64,000 nucleotides of DNA from Flavisolibacter ginsengisoli DSM 18119 (GCF_900129295.1 NZ_FQUU01000004.1:62001-126000); one strand, 5' to 3'; positions 38,754 through 48,049 are shown, counted from the stretch's first letter. Program-made: numbers and translations. The notes: generated by a model not told the origin, from the sequence alone.

Positions 38754-39230
38754 ATGGGATTTAAAATATTGATTGGCATTATCATATTCCTGGTTTTAAT
38801 TCAATTTATACAACCCTCTCATAACAATGGAACTGCGGAGGCTGCTACAGATATAACACATACAATTCCTGTGCCCGACACCGTCATGACTCTTTTAAAG
38901 GTATCCTGCTACGATTGTCATTCCAATCATACCGAATACCCCTGGTATAGCAAGATCACGCCGGTGAACTGGTGGCTGAACAACCATATAAATGAAGGGA
39001 AAAGAGAACTAAATTTTAGCACATTCTCTACCGGAAGTTATAAAAGAAAAGACAAGAAAATGAAAGAAATCAGTGAACAGTTAGATAAGCACGAAATGCC
39101 TTTAGATTCTTACCTGTGGATACATACAAATGCAAAGCTGAATGATGCACAGCGTAAAATGATCATTGACTGGACTAAAACATCCCGCGAGAAAATAATG
39201 CAGGATTCCCTTGCTAACAAGAGGATGTAA
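38754..39230 (+). CDS. Heme-binding-domain (Haem_bd) protein
   Basis: An N-terminal membrane anchor (ILIGIIIFLVLIQFI) is followed by a periplasmic domain with the c-type heme motif CYDCH (VSCYDCHSNHTEYPWYSKI), the conserved PVNWWLNNHINEGKRELNFS and the closing NDAQRKMIIDWTK. This is the Haem_bd family, common in Bacteroidota, thought to bind one covalent heme and take part in periplasmic electron transfer. 158 aa is normal. It stands alone; the redox partner is unknown. Confidence 0.92.
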   Translation: MGFKILIGIIIFLVLIQFIQPSHNNGTAEAATDITHTIPVPDTVMTLLKVSCYDCHSNHTEYPWYSKITPVNWWLNNHINEGKRELNFSTFSTGSYKRKDKKMKEISEQLDKHEMPLDSYLWIHTNAKLNDAQRKMIIDWTKTSREKIMQDSLANKRM

Positions 39231-39267
39231 GCATGGAAAACATTACATAATCTTTAAAACCCTGTAT

Positions 39268-40503
39268 TTAATAGAGCAGCCGCACTTTAATAGTATTTGG
39301 AACTTCCTTCAATAACTGTGTTGCTTTTCTTGATAATTGCTTATCAACATCTACTACCACGTAGCCAATAGCATCATTTGTCTTGAGGTATTGTCCAACG
39401 ATATTGATCTTATTCCTCGAAAGTGCACTGTTGATCTCCGATAGTACACCTGGAACATTTCTATGGATATGAAGTATGCGGTGACTGCCTTCCTGTGGAG
39501 GCAATGATAACGCAGGAACAGTATGAGACCCCAGTGAAACACCTTTTTCCAGGTAATTCAACAATTTATTGCTAACATCCTCACCAATATTTTGCTGCGC
39601 TTCCTCGGTAGACCCTCCAATATGTGGTGTTAACAATACGTTGGGTAAATTTTGAATAGGGGATTCAAAATGATCTCCATTTTTCTCAGGCTCTACAGGA
39701 AAAACATCTATGGCTGCACCAGCTATCTGACCACTTTCAATGAATTTGCGCAGGTCATTCAATTCAATCACTTCTCCCCTTGCATAGTTCAATATAATGG
39801 AACCTTTTTTACAGTATTTAAGATTACTCTTATTCAGGAGATTTTTAGTTTGGGCTGTCTCAGGTACATGTAGGGTTACAATATCAGCCTTGCTCAATAC
39901 TTCTTTTAAGCTCCGCATATCTTCTGCATTACCCAATGGCATTTTGGTTTCAATATCATAAAAGATAACACGCATACCCAACGACTCTGCCAATACACTT
40001 ACCTGGGTTCCTATATTTCCATATCCAATGATTCCCAGGGTCTTTCCCCTGAGTTCATAACTACCGCTGGACTCCTTCATCCAGGTGCCTTTATGAGCAG
40101 CTATATTCTTATCTGGAATTCTTCTTATCAGCATAATGGACGCTCCTATCACTAACTCAGCAACAGACCGGGTATTGGAATAGGGAGCATTGAATACAGC
40201 TATCCCATTTTCAGTAGCCACATCCAGGTTCACCTGGTTCACTCCAATACAAAAGCAGCCTATAGCCTGCAATTTCTCTGCGGCATCCAACACAGCTTTA
40301 GTAACCTGGGTTTTAGAACGGATACCTAATAAGTGAACATTTTTAATAGCCTGGATCAATTCCGCCTCTGGTAAAGCTTTGGTAAGTTTTTCAACATGTG
40401 AATAACCTTGCCTGGCGAAGTTTTTTACGGCTACGTCACTTACATTCTCCAGTAATAAAATTTTAATCTTTTCTTTGGGGTAACTTGTTTGCGCGGCATC
40501 CAT
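39268..40503 (-). CDS. serA: D-3-phosphoglycerate dehydrogenase
   Basis: First step of serine synthesis: 3-phosphoglycerate to 3-phosphohydroxypyruvate with NAD. Contains the NAD fold GKTLGIIGYGNIGTQVSVLA, the VTLHVPETAQTKNLL and NYARGEVIEL stretches with active-site Arg, a Glu in DVFPVEPEKN, the catalytic His in LLTPHIGGSTEEAQ, and a C-terminal ACT domain (HRNVPGVLSEINSALSRNKI) for serine feedback control. I take ATG 40503 (411 aa, like E. coli SerA at 410) rather than 40542; a near-consensus -7 box (CATATTTG, 40508-40515) lies between. serB and serC are not in the window. Confidence 0.94.
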   Translation of the reverse strand: MDAAQTSYPKEKIKILLLENVSDVAVKNFARQGYSHVEKLTKALPEAELIQAIKNVHLLGIRSKTQVTKAVLDAAEKLQAIGCFCIGVNQVNLDVATENGIAVFNAPYSNTRSVAELVIGASIMLIRRIPDKNIAAHKGTWMKESSGSYELRGKTLGIIGYGNIGTQVSVLAESLGMRVIFYDIETKMPLGNAEDMRSLKEVLSKADIVTLHVPETAQTKNLLNKSNLKYCKKGSIILNYARGEVIELNDLRKFIESGQIAGAAIDVFPVEPEKNGDHFESPIQNLPNVLLTPHIGGSTEEAQQNIGEDVSNKLLNYLEKGVSLGSHTVPALSLPPQEGSHRILHIHRNVPGVLSEINSALSRNKINIVGQYLKTNDAIGYVVVDVDKQLSRKATQLLKEVPNTIKVRLLY

Positions 40504-40621
40504 CTTGCAAATATGAGGAATAATAAAAAAACCAGCCTGCAAGAATTAACAAATTGGATTTGTTTTTGTAGACTTAAATAATAATTTTATCAGGTATCCT
40601 GTTCATCAAAATAATTATCTT

Positions 40622-41785
40622 TTGAAAAACTTTCTTCTTACCGGAGCGATAATTACCCTTTTATGGGGTTGCCAATCTTCATCACAAAGCAGCCAGCCAG
40701 TTGCTATACAGGAACCTGCACCTACTCCTGCACCATTATTTCCCGCTTTAACTGTGCAGGAAAAACAACATTATCATGATGCAGTTGAAGATATGCTCAG
40801 GCATACACTTTACAGGAGTTCATTCAATGGCGGTATCATAGTAGCTAAGAATGGAGAGATCGTTTATGAAAATTATGTGGGCTTCCATGACCTCAGGCAG
40901 AAAGATTCACTGAATGCAGATATCCCATTTCAGATCGCTTCTACCAGCAAAACCATGACATCTGCAGCGGTATTAAAACTGGTACAGGAAGGAAAGCTTA
41001 GCTTAAATGACTCAGTAAATAAATTCTTTCCACAATTCCCCTACCAGGGCATCACGGTAAAAATGCTTTTGAACCACAGAAGTGGTTTACCTAATTACCT
41101 GAATTATATGGAAGCTGGCAAATGGCCCCGCACGCAACAAGCCAGTAATAATGAAGTATTAGCTACATTGATCAACTGGCATCCCCCACACGCCTACCAG
41201 CCTGACCGTCATTTCAATTATTGCAATACCAATTACGTATTGCTCGCACTCATCGTAGAAAAGGCAAGCGGGCTATCCTTCCCTGAATACATGAAAAAGA
41301 ACTTCTTCGTTCCATTAGGCATGACCAATACATTTGTTCATACCATGAACGACTCTACTATCACCCAATCATACCAGCGTAATGGCGCACCATGGACGCT
41401 TGATTTTTCTGATGGCCCTTATGGTGATAAAAATGTTTTTTCAACACCAAGGGATCTCCTGAAATGGGACCAGTCTTTATATGCTCAATCAATCATCAAG
41501 CAACCATTACTTGACTCAGCATATACTCCTTACAGCAATGAAAAACCAGGCATTCATAATTATGGCCTGGGCTGGAGGATGCTTTTATTGCCTAATAAAA
41601 AGAAGGTGATCTATCACAATGGTCATTGGCATGGATTCAATTCAGCTTTTGCCCGCCTACCTGAAGAAAATGCTACTATTATCATTTTGTCAAACAAGTA
41701 CAATACGAATGTGTACACCACAGCCAAAAAATTGTATAACTTGTTTGGGAATTATGATGGCAAGCAGGATGACGGTGAGGAATAG
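40622..41785 (+). CDS. Serine hydrolase, class C beta-lactamase family (lipoprotein)
   Basis: Begins with TTG (no in-frame ATG upstream; the signal sequence is intact from here): KNFLLTGAIITLLWGC with Cys16 as lipidated residue, then a Pro/Gln-rich linker. The serine-hydrolase motifs are S-x-x-K in ASTSKTM, Y-x-N in YCNTNYVLL and HNGHWHGFNS near the end in place of the KTG box. Such proteins are usually D-aminopeptidases, esterases or penicillin-binding-like enzymes, seldom true beta-lactamases. 387 aa. The NAD(P)HX repair gene follows after 22 bases. Confidence 0.88.
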   Translation: MKNFLLTGAIITLLWGCQSSSQSSQPVAIQEPAPTPAPLFPALTVQEKQHYHDAVEDMLRHTLYRSSFNGGIIVAKNGEIVYENYVGFHDLRQKDSLNADIPFQIASTSKTMTSAAVLKLVQEGKLSLNDSVNKFFPQFPYQGITVKMLLNHRSGLPNYLNYMEAGKWPRTQQASNNEVLATLINWHPPHAYQPDRHFNYCNTNYVLLALIVEKASGLSFPEYMKKNFFVPLGMTNTFVHTMNDSTITQSYQRNGAPWTLDFSDGPYGDKNVFSTPRDLLKWDQSLYAQSIIKQPLLDSAYTPYSNEKPGIHNYGLGWRMLLLPNKKKVIYHNGHWHGFNSAFARLPEENATIIILSNKYNTNVYTTAKKLYNLFGNYDGKQDDGEE

Positions 41786-41807
41786 ATGATCCAAAGTTTA
41801 CAAGACC

Positions 41808-43310
41808 ATGCAGATCTTATCAAGGGAGCAAATACAGGCATGGGATCAATATACCATTTACAATGAACCTATACGCTCGGTTGATCTAATGGAACGGGCT
41901 GCTACCTGTTGCTTTGATTGGATCAGGGCACAACACTGGCGTGGACATTCCTTTAAAATATTTTGTGGCAAGGGTAACAATGGTGGCGACGGATTAGCCA
42001 TTGCAAGAATGTTACTACAAGCAGGCTTCAGTACCATTATTTATATACTTGAAAATGGCAGGCCTGGCAGCCCCGATTTCCAGGAGAACCTTCAACGCCT
42101 TCATGAGATCACTACTGATATACATTTTATACAATCGGAAAATATTGTTATTTCCATCACGGAGACTGACATTATCATTGATGCACTCTTCGGATCCGGA
42201 TTGAATAAGCCTCTGTCTGGTATCGCAGCATTGCTTGTTGAACATATTAATTCAGCCCATGCAATCGTAGTTTCCATAGATGTCCCTTCAGGTCTTTTTT
42301 TAGATAAATCATCCAAAGGGCATCCTATCATAGTGGCAGATCATACGCTTACTTTCCAGGTGTATAAATTATGCCTGCTGGTCCAGGAGAATGCACCATA
42401 TATAGGAAGAATTCACATTCTGGATATTCAATTGCACCCCGGCTTTTTAAAGGATAACATATTCCATAAGGAATTGACAGAACCTGCTTTGATAAGATCC
42501 ATATTCAAACCAAGAAATGAATTCTCACACAAGGGAAATTTTGGCCATGCACTTCTTATAACTGGGAGTTATGGTAAGATAGGAGCTGCTGTTTTAGCCA
42601 CCAGGGCCTGTATGCGTTCGGGGGCAGGACTTACCACTGTTTTTGTACCCAGGTGTGGTTATTCCATTTTACAAAGCGTTGCACCTGAAGCCATGGTGAT
42701 GACAGATGAAAACGATGAACATTTATCTTCCCTGCCCGGTGACCTGGATAAATATGCTGCCATTGGAATTGGCCCTGGGATAGGCACTGAGGAAGCTACG
42801 CAAAAGATGGTTTCTTTTATTGCCAGGCGTTATACAATGCCACTTGTTATAGATGCCGATGCTTTAAATATCTTATCACTACACAAAGAATTATTGACCC
42901 ATATCCCTGCTGACAGTATCCTTACCCCACACCCTAAGGAATTTGACAGGCTGTTTGGAGATCATACCAATGATTTCGACAGGTTATCAACTGCTACTGC
43001 AAAAGCTGCTGAATTGAAATGCATCATTGTATTAAAGGGACATCATACAATCATTGCCACGCCCGGCAGACAAATATTTTTCAACAACACAGGCAACGCA
43101 GGCATGGCCAAAGGAGGAAGTGGAGATGTTTTGACCGGGATACTTACAGCACTTAGAGCACAGGGATATGAATCGGAAAAGGCTGCCATACTTGGTGTCT
43201 ATATCCATGGGCTGGCAGGTGACCTTGCAGCATCAAAACTTTCTATGGAAAGCATGCTTGCATCAGATATTATTGAAGCTATTTCACTTGCTTTTCCACA
43301 AATCTATTAA
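41808..43310 (+). CDS. Bifunctional NAD(P)H-hydrate epimerase/dehydratase
   Basis: Repairs hydrated NADH/NADPH. The N-terminal YjeF_N epimerase domain (about 1-215) has CGKGNNGGDGLAIARML and the IIDALFGSGLNKPL loop; the C-terminal ribokinase-like dehydratase domain (about 225-500) has HKGNFGHALLITGSYGKIGA, IGPGIGTEE, DADALNILS, LTPHPKEFDRL and the ATP/ADP site AGMAKGGSGDVLTGILTA. The two-domain length of 500 aa matches the fused bacterial enzyme (NnrE+NnrD, E. coli YjeF). It probably shares a transcript with the preceding serine hydrolase and is followed by a DUF721 gene. Confidence 0.96.
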   Translation: MQILSREQIQAWDQYTIYNEPIRSVDLMERAATCCFDWIRAQHWRGHSFKIFCGKGNNGGDGLAIARMLLQAGFSTIIYILENGRPGSPDFQENLQRLHEITTDIHFIQSENIVISITETDIIIDALFGSGLNKPLSGIAALLVEHINSAHAIVVSIDVPSGLFLDKSSKGHPIIVADHTLTFQVYKLCLLVQENAPYIGRIHILDIQLHPGFLKDNIFHKELTEPALIRSIFKPRNEFSHKGNFGHALLITGSYGKIGAAVLATRACMRSGAGLTTVFVPRCGYSILQSVAPEAMVMTDENDEHLSSLPGDLDKYAAIGIGPGIGTEEATQKMVSFIARRYTMPLVIDADALNILSLHKELLTHIPADSILTPHPKEFDRLFGDHTNDFDRLSTATAKAAELKCIIVLKGHHTIIATPGRQIFFNNTGNAGMAKGGSGDVLTGILTALRAQGYESEKAAILGVYIHGLAGDLAASKLSMESMLASDIIEAISLAFPQIY

Positions 43311-43349
43311 GGTCATGATTACTGAAACTAATAGTATTATTTTTACCCC

Positions 43350-43631
43350 ATGGGGCAATATTCAATTGGAGATGTTTTAAAGCAATACCTGGCTCAAAGT
43401 CGCATCAAGGGCGATATACAGGCTTTACAGATTGACCAGGTCTGGGAAAATGTCATGGGAAAAACAATAGCCCGCTACACAGAAAGTTTAAAGGTGATCA
43501 ATAAAACACTTTTTATTACTACCAATGTAGCACCGCTGAAGCAGGAACTTAATTTTCAGAAAGAAAAAATAAAGCTTCGCGTTAACGAAGCTTTAGGTGA
43601 GAAAGTGATTGAGAATATTGTCATTCAATAA
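43350..43631 (+). CDS. DUF721 (DciA-like) family protein
   Basis: 93 aa with the family pattern: an N-terminal YSIGDVLKQYLAQSRIKGD, VWENVMGKTIARYTESL, LFITTNVAPLKQELNFQKEKI and LRVNEALGEKVIENIVI. DUF721/DciA proteins interact with the replicative helicase in bacteria lacking DnaC; a similar role is plausible but not proven for this short form. Its last 7 bases overlap the 3' end of the convergent CBS gene. Confidence 0.88.
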   Translation: MGQYSIGDVLKQYLAQSRIKGDIQALQIDQVWENVMGKTIARYTESLKVINKTLFITTNVAPLKQELNFQKEKIKLRVNEALGEKVIENIVIQ

Positions 43632-44068
43632 TTCCAAGGATACCCCTGGCGAATAGCTCCTTCCTCCTCAAATATCGACTTACGTTTACTTAACGCCTCC
43701 TGTATCAGGTCGTAAGAAGAAAGCACTCCTTTGAATAAAAAGTTATCATAGATAGCAAGGTGCCGTGCGTTAAAACGTTCCATTAATTGCATACAGTGTT
43801 CCAGTGAATCCTGCGAAGTGGCAACCGGCAGTGTACGGGTCATGAATTCTTTTACCCTTATACTTTTCAATGGCCGATCATCAAACAGTACCTTACTTGC
43901 AATGTCATGATCGGTCAGCACCCCCATGAATTTATCATTTTCCAACACGATCAAATGGTCTACGTTTTCACACGCCATTTGATACAATGCATCGCTAACA
44001 AAACAGTCAGGGGAAACAGTGTTGAATTGGGGATACTTGCGGTCCAATACCTCAGCAACTTTTTCCAT
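43625..44068 (-). CDS. CBS-domain protein
   Basis: Two CBS motifs in 147 aa: DALYQMACENVDHLIVLENDK with GVLTDHDIASKVL (first) and SLEHCMQLMERFNARHLAIYD with GVLSSYDLIQEAL (second). Together they form one Bateman module, which binds adenine nucleotides such as AMP, ATP or SAM and signals energy state to a partner. No catalytic or transport domain is attached, so the target is unknown. It overlaps the DUF721 gene tail-to-tail by 7 bases. Confidence 0.92.
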   Translation of the reverse strand: MEKVAEVLDRKYPQFNTVSPDCFVSDALYQMACENVDHLIVLENDKFMGVLTDHDIASKVLFDDRPLKSIRVKEFMTRTLPVATSQDSLEHCMQLMERFNARHLAIYDNFLFKGVLSSYDLIQEALSKRKSIFEEEGAIRQGYPWNY

Positions 44069-44179
44069 AGAAATAGTTTTTAAAAGGATGATAAAATGGG
44101 TGGTAATCTATTGCTGGTTCGTATTAAAGTTAAGCTTTTACACCCGTGAAACTGCCAAACCCTTCAACAAAATTTGTAC

Positions 44180-45226
44180 CTATTTAACTCGTACCCTGGG
44201 GTCAATTATACCGTAGAGAATATCTGCGAGGATATTGATGAGTATGAAGAAAGTAGCCGAGATAAGTACTGATCCCATAACTACGGGAAAGTCCAGCTTT
44301 TCCAGGGCATCAACGGTAACTTTACCTATCCCCTTCCATCCGAAGATGTATTCAATAAAAAAAGCTCCTGCCAACAGCTCAGCAAACCATCCGGTAATGG
44401 CTGTGATTACCGGGTTAAGTGCATTACGCAATGCATGTTTCCAAATAACCTGGCTCTTACTAAGCCCTTTTGCGTAAGCTGTCCTGATATAATCCTGGTC
44501 AAGCACATCCAGCATGGCGCTCCTGGTCAATTGAGTTATAATGGAAAGTGGACGAATTCCTAAAGTCACTGCTGGCAATACAAGATTTTGAAGCGTGAGT
44601 CTTTTTACTCCCTTTTCGTCAATATCAAACCAGCTCCCTGTAATATGTAGCCCGGTCCAGTCTGTCCAGACAAAACCAAAAAGATAGGCGATGATGATGC
44701 CCATAAAAAAAGAAGGGGCGGAAATACCTATGATACTGGAAAATACAGCACCAGTATCCATCCATGTATTTTGTTTAACTGCTGCCAGCATGCCAAGTGG
44801 GATACCAATAAGCACAGCAATGGTCATGGCGGCAATGGCCAAAAGCAAGGTGCCTGGAAGGGCCTCCAACAAGATGGCGCTGACAGATTTCTTTGTCTGG
44901 TAAGATTTTCTGAGATAAGGAAGCTTAAAGGCAAATTTTGTATCCCCTCCAATAAATAGTCCTTTTAGTTCCTTTTTTTGTATCTCTTCTTTAGAATGAA
45001 ATGCTACAGGCGAGACATCATTCAGGTAATACAGGAATTGTTTCCATTTGGGCTGGTCCAGGTAAAGCTCCTTACGAATATTTGCCTGTGTGGCAGCATC
45101 ACCCGTCTGACCCATTACCAGTCGTGCAGGATCTCCAAATCCCTGGAATAAAACAAACACCAGCACCACTACCCCTACCAGTACCAGCAGGCCATAAACT
45201 ATCTTTCGGAAAATAAAAGGTAACAC
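44180..45226 (-). CDS. DppB/OppB-type ABC transporter permease
   Basis: 348 aa, about six membrane segments, with an N-terminal periplasmic insert (about 35-100). The coupling EAA loop is clear: DYIRTAYAKGLSKSQVIWKH followed by ALRNALNPVITAITG. The family imports di- or oligopeptides or nickel. No DppC, binding protein or ATPase gene lies next to it; instead it is the third gene of an operon behind the DUF1599 and BT_3928-type genes (13-base gap). The partner subunits must be elsewhere, as often in Bacteroidota. Confidence 0.92.
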   Translation of the reverse strand: MLPFIFRKIVYGLLVLVGVVVLVFVLFQGFGDPARLVMGQTGDAATQANIRKELYLDQPKWKQFLYYLNDVSPVAFHSKEEIQKKELKGLFIGGDTKFAFKLPYLRKSYQTKKSVSAILLEALPGTLLLAIAAMTIAVLIGIPLGMLAAVKQNTWMDTGAVFSSIIGISAPSFFMGIIIAYLFGFVWTDWTGLHITGSWFDIDEKGVKRLTLQNLVLPAVTLGIRPLSIITQLTRSAMLDVLDQDYIRTAYAKGLSKSQVIWKHALRNALNPVITAITGWFAELLAGAFFIEYIFGWKGIGKVTVDALEKLDFPVVMGSVLISATFFILINILADILYGIIDPRVRVK

Positions 45227-45239
45227 GGTTTCTCTTTTG

Positions 45240-46400
45240 TTAGGGTTGAAGAAAAGACAGGTCGTTACCAGCCTTCCCTAATTGTTGTGAACTGTATTTA
45301 TTCCAGATTGACCCATTTTTTAGTATATATACGGCAGGTTCGGTTCTTGCCGCAATGCGCACTACTGTAAAATCGCAATTAAAGAATTGTAAACCAGTTG
45401 TGTCTTTGAATAATTTCGAAGCATCCGGGGCTGATGGAGATAGAATGCAAAGTGGAATTCCTTTTTTATTGGCAGCCATAATCAGCGATTCAAGGTCTTT
45501 GTTGATCCATTTACCTGAATGTACATCCTGGAAAAACAATAACACAGCTAATTGCTGTGATAAGATGGCAGTGGTTGAATCCTGGCCGCTGACGCCTGTC
45601 AGGGAAAATCCTTTCAATGCAGGTTCAGCATTTCCTTTGCGAACCAATTGATCCTTCCTGTCAATGAATTTGTAGGTATTAAAGTCCGCAGGTAAATTCT
45701 CAGGCGCAAATTCAAATTGTTTTCCACCTTTTTCATATATAAAACGAATGGCAAAGCTATCAGGAACTGAACCCGGAGGTGGTTTCATTTGCAGAGCGAT
45801 GTTGTTTCCCTTTTTTAATGAAAGGCAATCTACCAGGGGCAGGTAATTTAACACATACCATTGTAACAGTAATGTAAGTCCTAAAGATGCCGCAACAATA
45901 AATCCGCGTGTTGCACTGGTAAATACGGGTGTGATGTATTTTTTACCAAGGAGCAATGCAATGATAAATACAAGTAGAAAAAGGTCCTTGGTAAAAGATG
46001 TTAATGGCGTAATAGGCAAGCAATCACCAAAGCATCCGCAGTTGGTAAACTTGCCCGATAAATAAGCATAGCCCGTTAAGAAAGTAAAGAATACAATAAG
46101 TGTTAATAACAGCCAGAGAATAAAATTCTTTTTCCATCCCAAAAGCAGGGCCACACCCGCAATGATCTCAAGCGTGATCATAAATATGGAAAGTGAAAGG
46201 GATTGCTGGTGAAGAAAATCAAAAAAACCGATCAACCCACCTTTCAGAAAAAAATGACCTGTTGTCAATTCACTGCTCCATAGTTCAAAGAACTCCTGCA
46301 TCTTGTAACTCAGTCCCAATGGATCATTGGCTTTCACCAATCCTGAGATAATAAATAAGATGCCTACAGCCGCCTGGATGATACGAATAAGAATTCGCAT
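45240..46400 (-). CDS. BT_3928-type DoxX-like membrane protein
   Basis: Four N-terminal membrane helices of the DoxX/MauE kind (IRIIQAAVGILFIISGLVKA, with AGVALLLGWKKNFILWLLL) and a CGCFGDCLPI cysteine motif after helix 3, followed by a fifth hydrophobic segment and a C-terminal periplasmic domain of about 190 residues resembling a thioredoxin-like fold (VLLFFQDVHSGKWINKDLESL). MauE-type proteins help form disulfides or handle quinone redox. The start codon overlaps the DUF1599 stop by one base (TAATG), so translation is coupled. Confidence 0.82.
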   Translation of the reverse strand: MRILIRIIQAAVGILFIISGLVKANDPLGLSYKMQEFFELWSSELTTGHFFLKGGLIGFFDFLHQQSLSLSIFMITLEIIAGVALLLGWKKNFILWLLLTLIVFFTFLTGYAYLSGKFTNCGCFGDCLPITPLTSFTKDLFLLVFIIALLLGKKYITPVFTSATRGFIVAASLGLTLLLQWYVLNYLPLVDCLSLKKGNNIALQMKPPPGSVPDSFAIRFIYEKGGKQFEFAPENLPADFNTYKFIDRKDQLVRKGNAEPALKGFSLTGVSGQDSTTAILSQQLAVLLFFQDVHSGKWINKDLESLIMAANKKGIPLCILSPSAPDASKLFKDTTGLQFFNCDFTVVRIAARTEPAVYILKNGSIWNKYSSQQLGKAGNDLSFLQP

Positions 46401-46957
46401 TACTGTTGTTTTGATTCTTCCATTAATATTAATGCAAAAACAGCATAATTGATCATATCATAATAATTGGCATCCAGGCCTTCGCTGATAAGGGTTTTAC
46501 CTTTGTTTGAAATGATCTGCCGCATACGCTGCAGTTTCATCAATATCAGGTCAACAAAACTTTCCTGTGTCATATTTCTCCAGGCCTCTCCATAATCGTG
46601 GTTCTTACTTTGCATCAGCATCCTTGCGGCTGTAAAATACCTGTCGTATAAGGTTTCGACCGCATCTACTTCCAGTTCTTCGGGATCGTTTTCGGACAGT
46701 TCCATCTGGATCAGGCCTATAATGGAATAGTTAATAATACCAATGAATTCAGATGCAATATCATCCCCGGTGTTTCCAACCTTCTGTTCTCCCTTTTCCT
46801 GGATGGTCCTGATGCGCTGTGCTTTGATATAGATCTGGTCAACGATGGAAATATTTCTTAGTACTCTCCAGGCAGTACCATAATCTTTTGTTTTATGGAT
46901 AAATATATCCTGGCATTTATGTTCAATTGCTTCGTATTGCTGGTTGGTATCGGACAT
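46400..46957 (-). CDS. DUF1599 (Nmad1-like) protein with internal duplication
   Basis: 185 aa containing two copies of the DUF1599 unit: residues about 14-85 (HKTKDYGTAWRVLRNISIVD .. YIKAQRIRTIQEKGEQKVG) and about 105-180 (SKNHDYGEAWRNMTQESFVD .. MKLQRMRQIISNKGKTLIS). Both keep the DYGxAWR box. The family has been named nucleotide-modification-associated domain 1 from phage contexts, but its biochemical role is not established. It is divergent from folP (49 bases) and coupled to the BT_3928-type gene. Confidence 0.88.
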   Translation of the reverse strand: MSDTNQQYEAIEHKCQDIFIHKTKDYGTAWRVLRNISIVDQIYIKAQRIRTIQEKGEQKVGNTGDDIASEFIGIINYSIIGLIQMELSENDPEELEVDAVETLYDRYFTAARMLMQSKNHDYGEAWRNMTQESFVDLILMKLQRMRQIISNKGKTLISEGLDANYYDMINYAVFALILMEESKQQ

Positions 46958-46984
46958 GAAATGATTTATTATCTACATTAGCTT

Positions 46985-46992
46985 CAAAAGTA
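46985..46992 (-). promoter_or_regulatory. Putative -7 box TACTTTTG
   Basis: Minus-strand TAnnTTTG match 27 bases before the DUF1599 ATG. The same octamer occurs before nrnA, the UbiD gene and lptD. Confidence 0.4.
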
Positions 46993-47006
46993 ATAAACGG
47001 CGCTTA

Positions 47007-47837
47007 ATGTTTACACTTAATTGTAAAGGACGATTGATGGTTATTGATAAGCCTATTGTAATGGGCATCATTAATACAACACCTGATTCCTTTTATCCGG
47101 GGAGTCGCTCAGCTAATGAAAAAGAGGTATTGATGCGGGCTGAAAAAATGTTGCAGGATGGTGCGACCATACTTGACATCGGTGGGCAAAGTACAAGGCC
47201 GGGAAGTGAACAGGTAGGCGCAGAAGAAGAATTGAGAAGAGTATTGCCTGCCATAGAATCTATTGCCAAAAGATTTCCGGAAGCATTTATTTCTATAGAC
47301 AGCTTTTACTCAAAAGTAGTTAAGGAATCCATTCATGCAGGCGCGCATATAATTAACGACGTAAGTGCCGGCGCGATTGACGAAGACTTATTGCCAACCG
47401 TTGCTGCTTTAAAAGCGCCCTATGTATTGATGCACATGAAGGGGCATCCACAAACCATGCAACTGAACCCCAGTTATGAAAATGTAGTAACAGAGGTTTT
47501 CGACTCACTCAATTTCAAAATGGCTGAACTCATAAAAAGCGGCATCAATGATATTATAATCGACCCGGGCTTTGGATTTGGAAAAACAGCTACCCATAAT
47601 TTCACCTTGCTTAAAGAATTGCAGTATTTCCGGCAGCTAAATAAACCATTAATGGTGGGCTTGTCGCGCAAAGCAACAGTCTATAAAACATTAGGTATAA
47701 AAGCGGAGGAAGCGCTGAATGGCACTACTGTATTACATACAATGGCATTATTGAACGGAACCAATATTTTAAGGGTGCATGATGTGAAAGAAGCAATGGA
47801 AGCTATTAAACTGGTGCAGAAATATTCAGAGGCCTGA
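47007..47837 (+). CDS. folP: Dihydropteroate synthase
   Basis: Joins p-aminobenzoate to 6-hydroxymethyl-dihydropterin pyrophosphate in folate synthesis; the target of sulfonamides. TIM-barrel signatures: VMGIINTTPDSFYPGS, ILDIGGQSTRPGSEQV, ISIDSFYSKVVKESI, HIINDVSAG, VLMHMKGHPQTMQ, IIDPGFGFGKTATHN, LMVGLSRKATVYKTL and LRVHDVKEA. 276 aa is typical. It is divergent from DUF1599 and has no clear terminator of its own on the plus strand. Confidence 0.97.
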   Translation: MFTLNCKGRLMVIDKPIVMGIINTTPDSFYPGSRSANEKEVLMRAEKMLQDGATILDIGGQSTRPGSEQVGAEEELRRVLPAIESIAKRFPEAFISIDSFYSKVVKESIHAGAHIINDVSAGAIDEDLLPTVAALKAPYVLMHMKGHPQTMQLNPSYENVVTEVFDSLNFKMAELIKSGINDIIIDPGFGFGKTATHNFTLLKELQYFRQLNKPLMVGLSRKATVYKTLGIKAEEALNGTTVLHTMALLNGTNILRVHDVKEAMEAIKLVQKYSEA

Positions 47838-47862
47838 GTGAAATATAAACACAAAAAAAAGA

Positions 47863-47878
47863 GCAGTGTACGCACTGC
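47863..47878 (-). terminator. Minus-strand terminator-like hairpin
   Basis: GCAGTG (47863-47868) pairs with CACTGC (47873-47878), loop TACG; on the minus strand it runs into CTC and eight T. It is oriented against folP and about 190 bases beyond the FKBP terminator, which hints at a minus-strand small RNA or a backup terminator. Confidence 0.5.
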
Positions 47879-47915
47879 CCTTCCGCCTCAATAACGCAAG
47901 TATAGAATTCAAATT

Positions 47916-48029
47916 ATGGTATTGTTTCCAACAGGTCTACAGATGGTAGCTCAGAAAAGTACGGGCGGGTACGACGTTAAAACAGGTTACTGGATTAAAT
48001 GGAAATTTGGACTAAAAACGGGACATTAG
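47916..48029 (+). other. Short ORF of 37 codons, doubtful
   Basis: From ATG 47916 to TAG 48027-48029 the frame encodes a lysine/glycine/tryptophan-rich peptide (includes TGGYDVKTGYWIKWKFGL), which resembles the end of an outer-membrane or secreted protein. A 37-codon open frame is not unlikely by chance. It could be a remnant; no promoter seen. Confidence 0.15.
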
Positions 48030-48049
48030 CATTTTCCATTCAATAGAAA

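Noticed and set aside
40622-41785. Serine hydrolase as an antibiotic-resistance beta-lactamase
   Set aside because: S-x-x-K and Y-x-N are shared by many esterases and peptidases; the typical KTG box is replaced by HNGHW, so resistance is not supported.
47941-47975. GGTAGCTCAG, resembling a tRNA D-arm
   Set aside because: No acceptor, anticodon or T-arm can be built around it; chance match.
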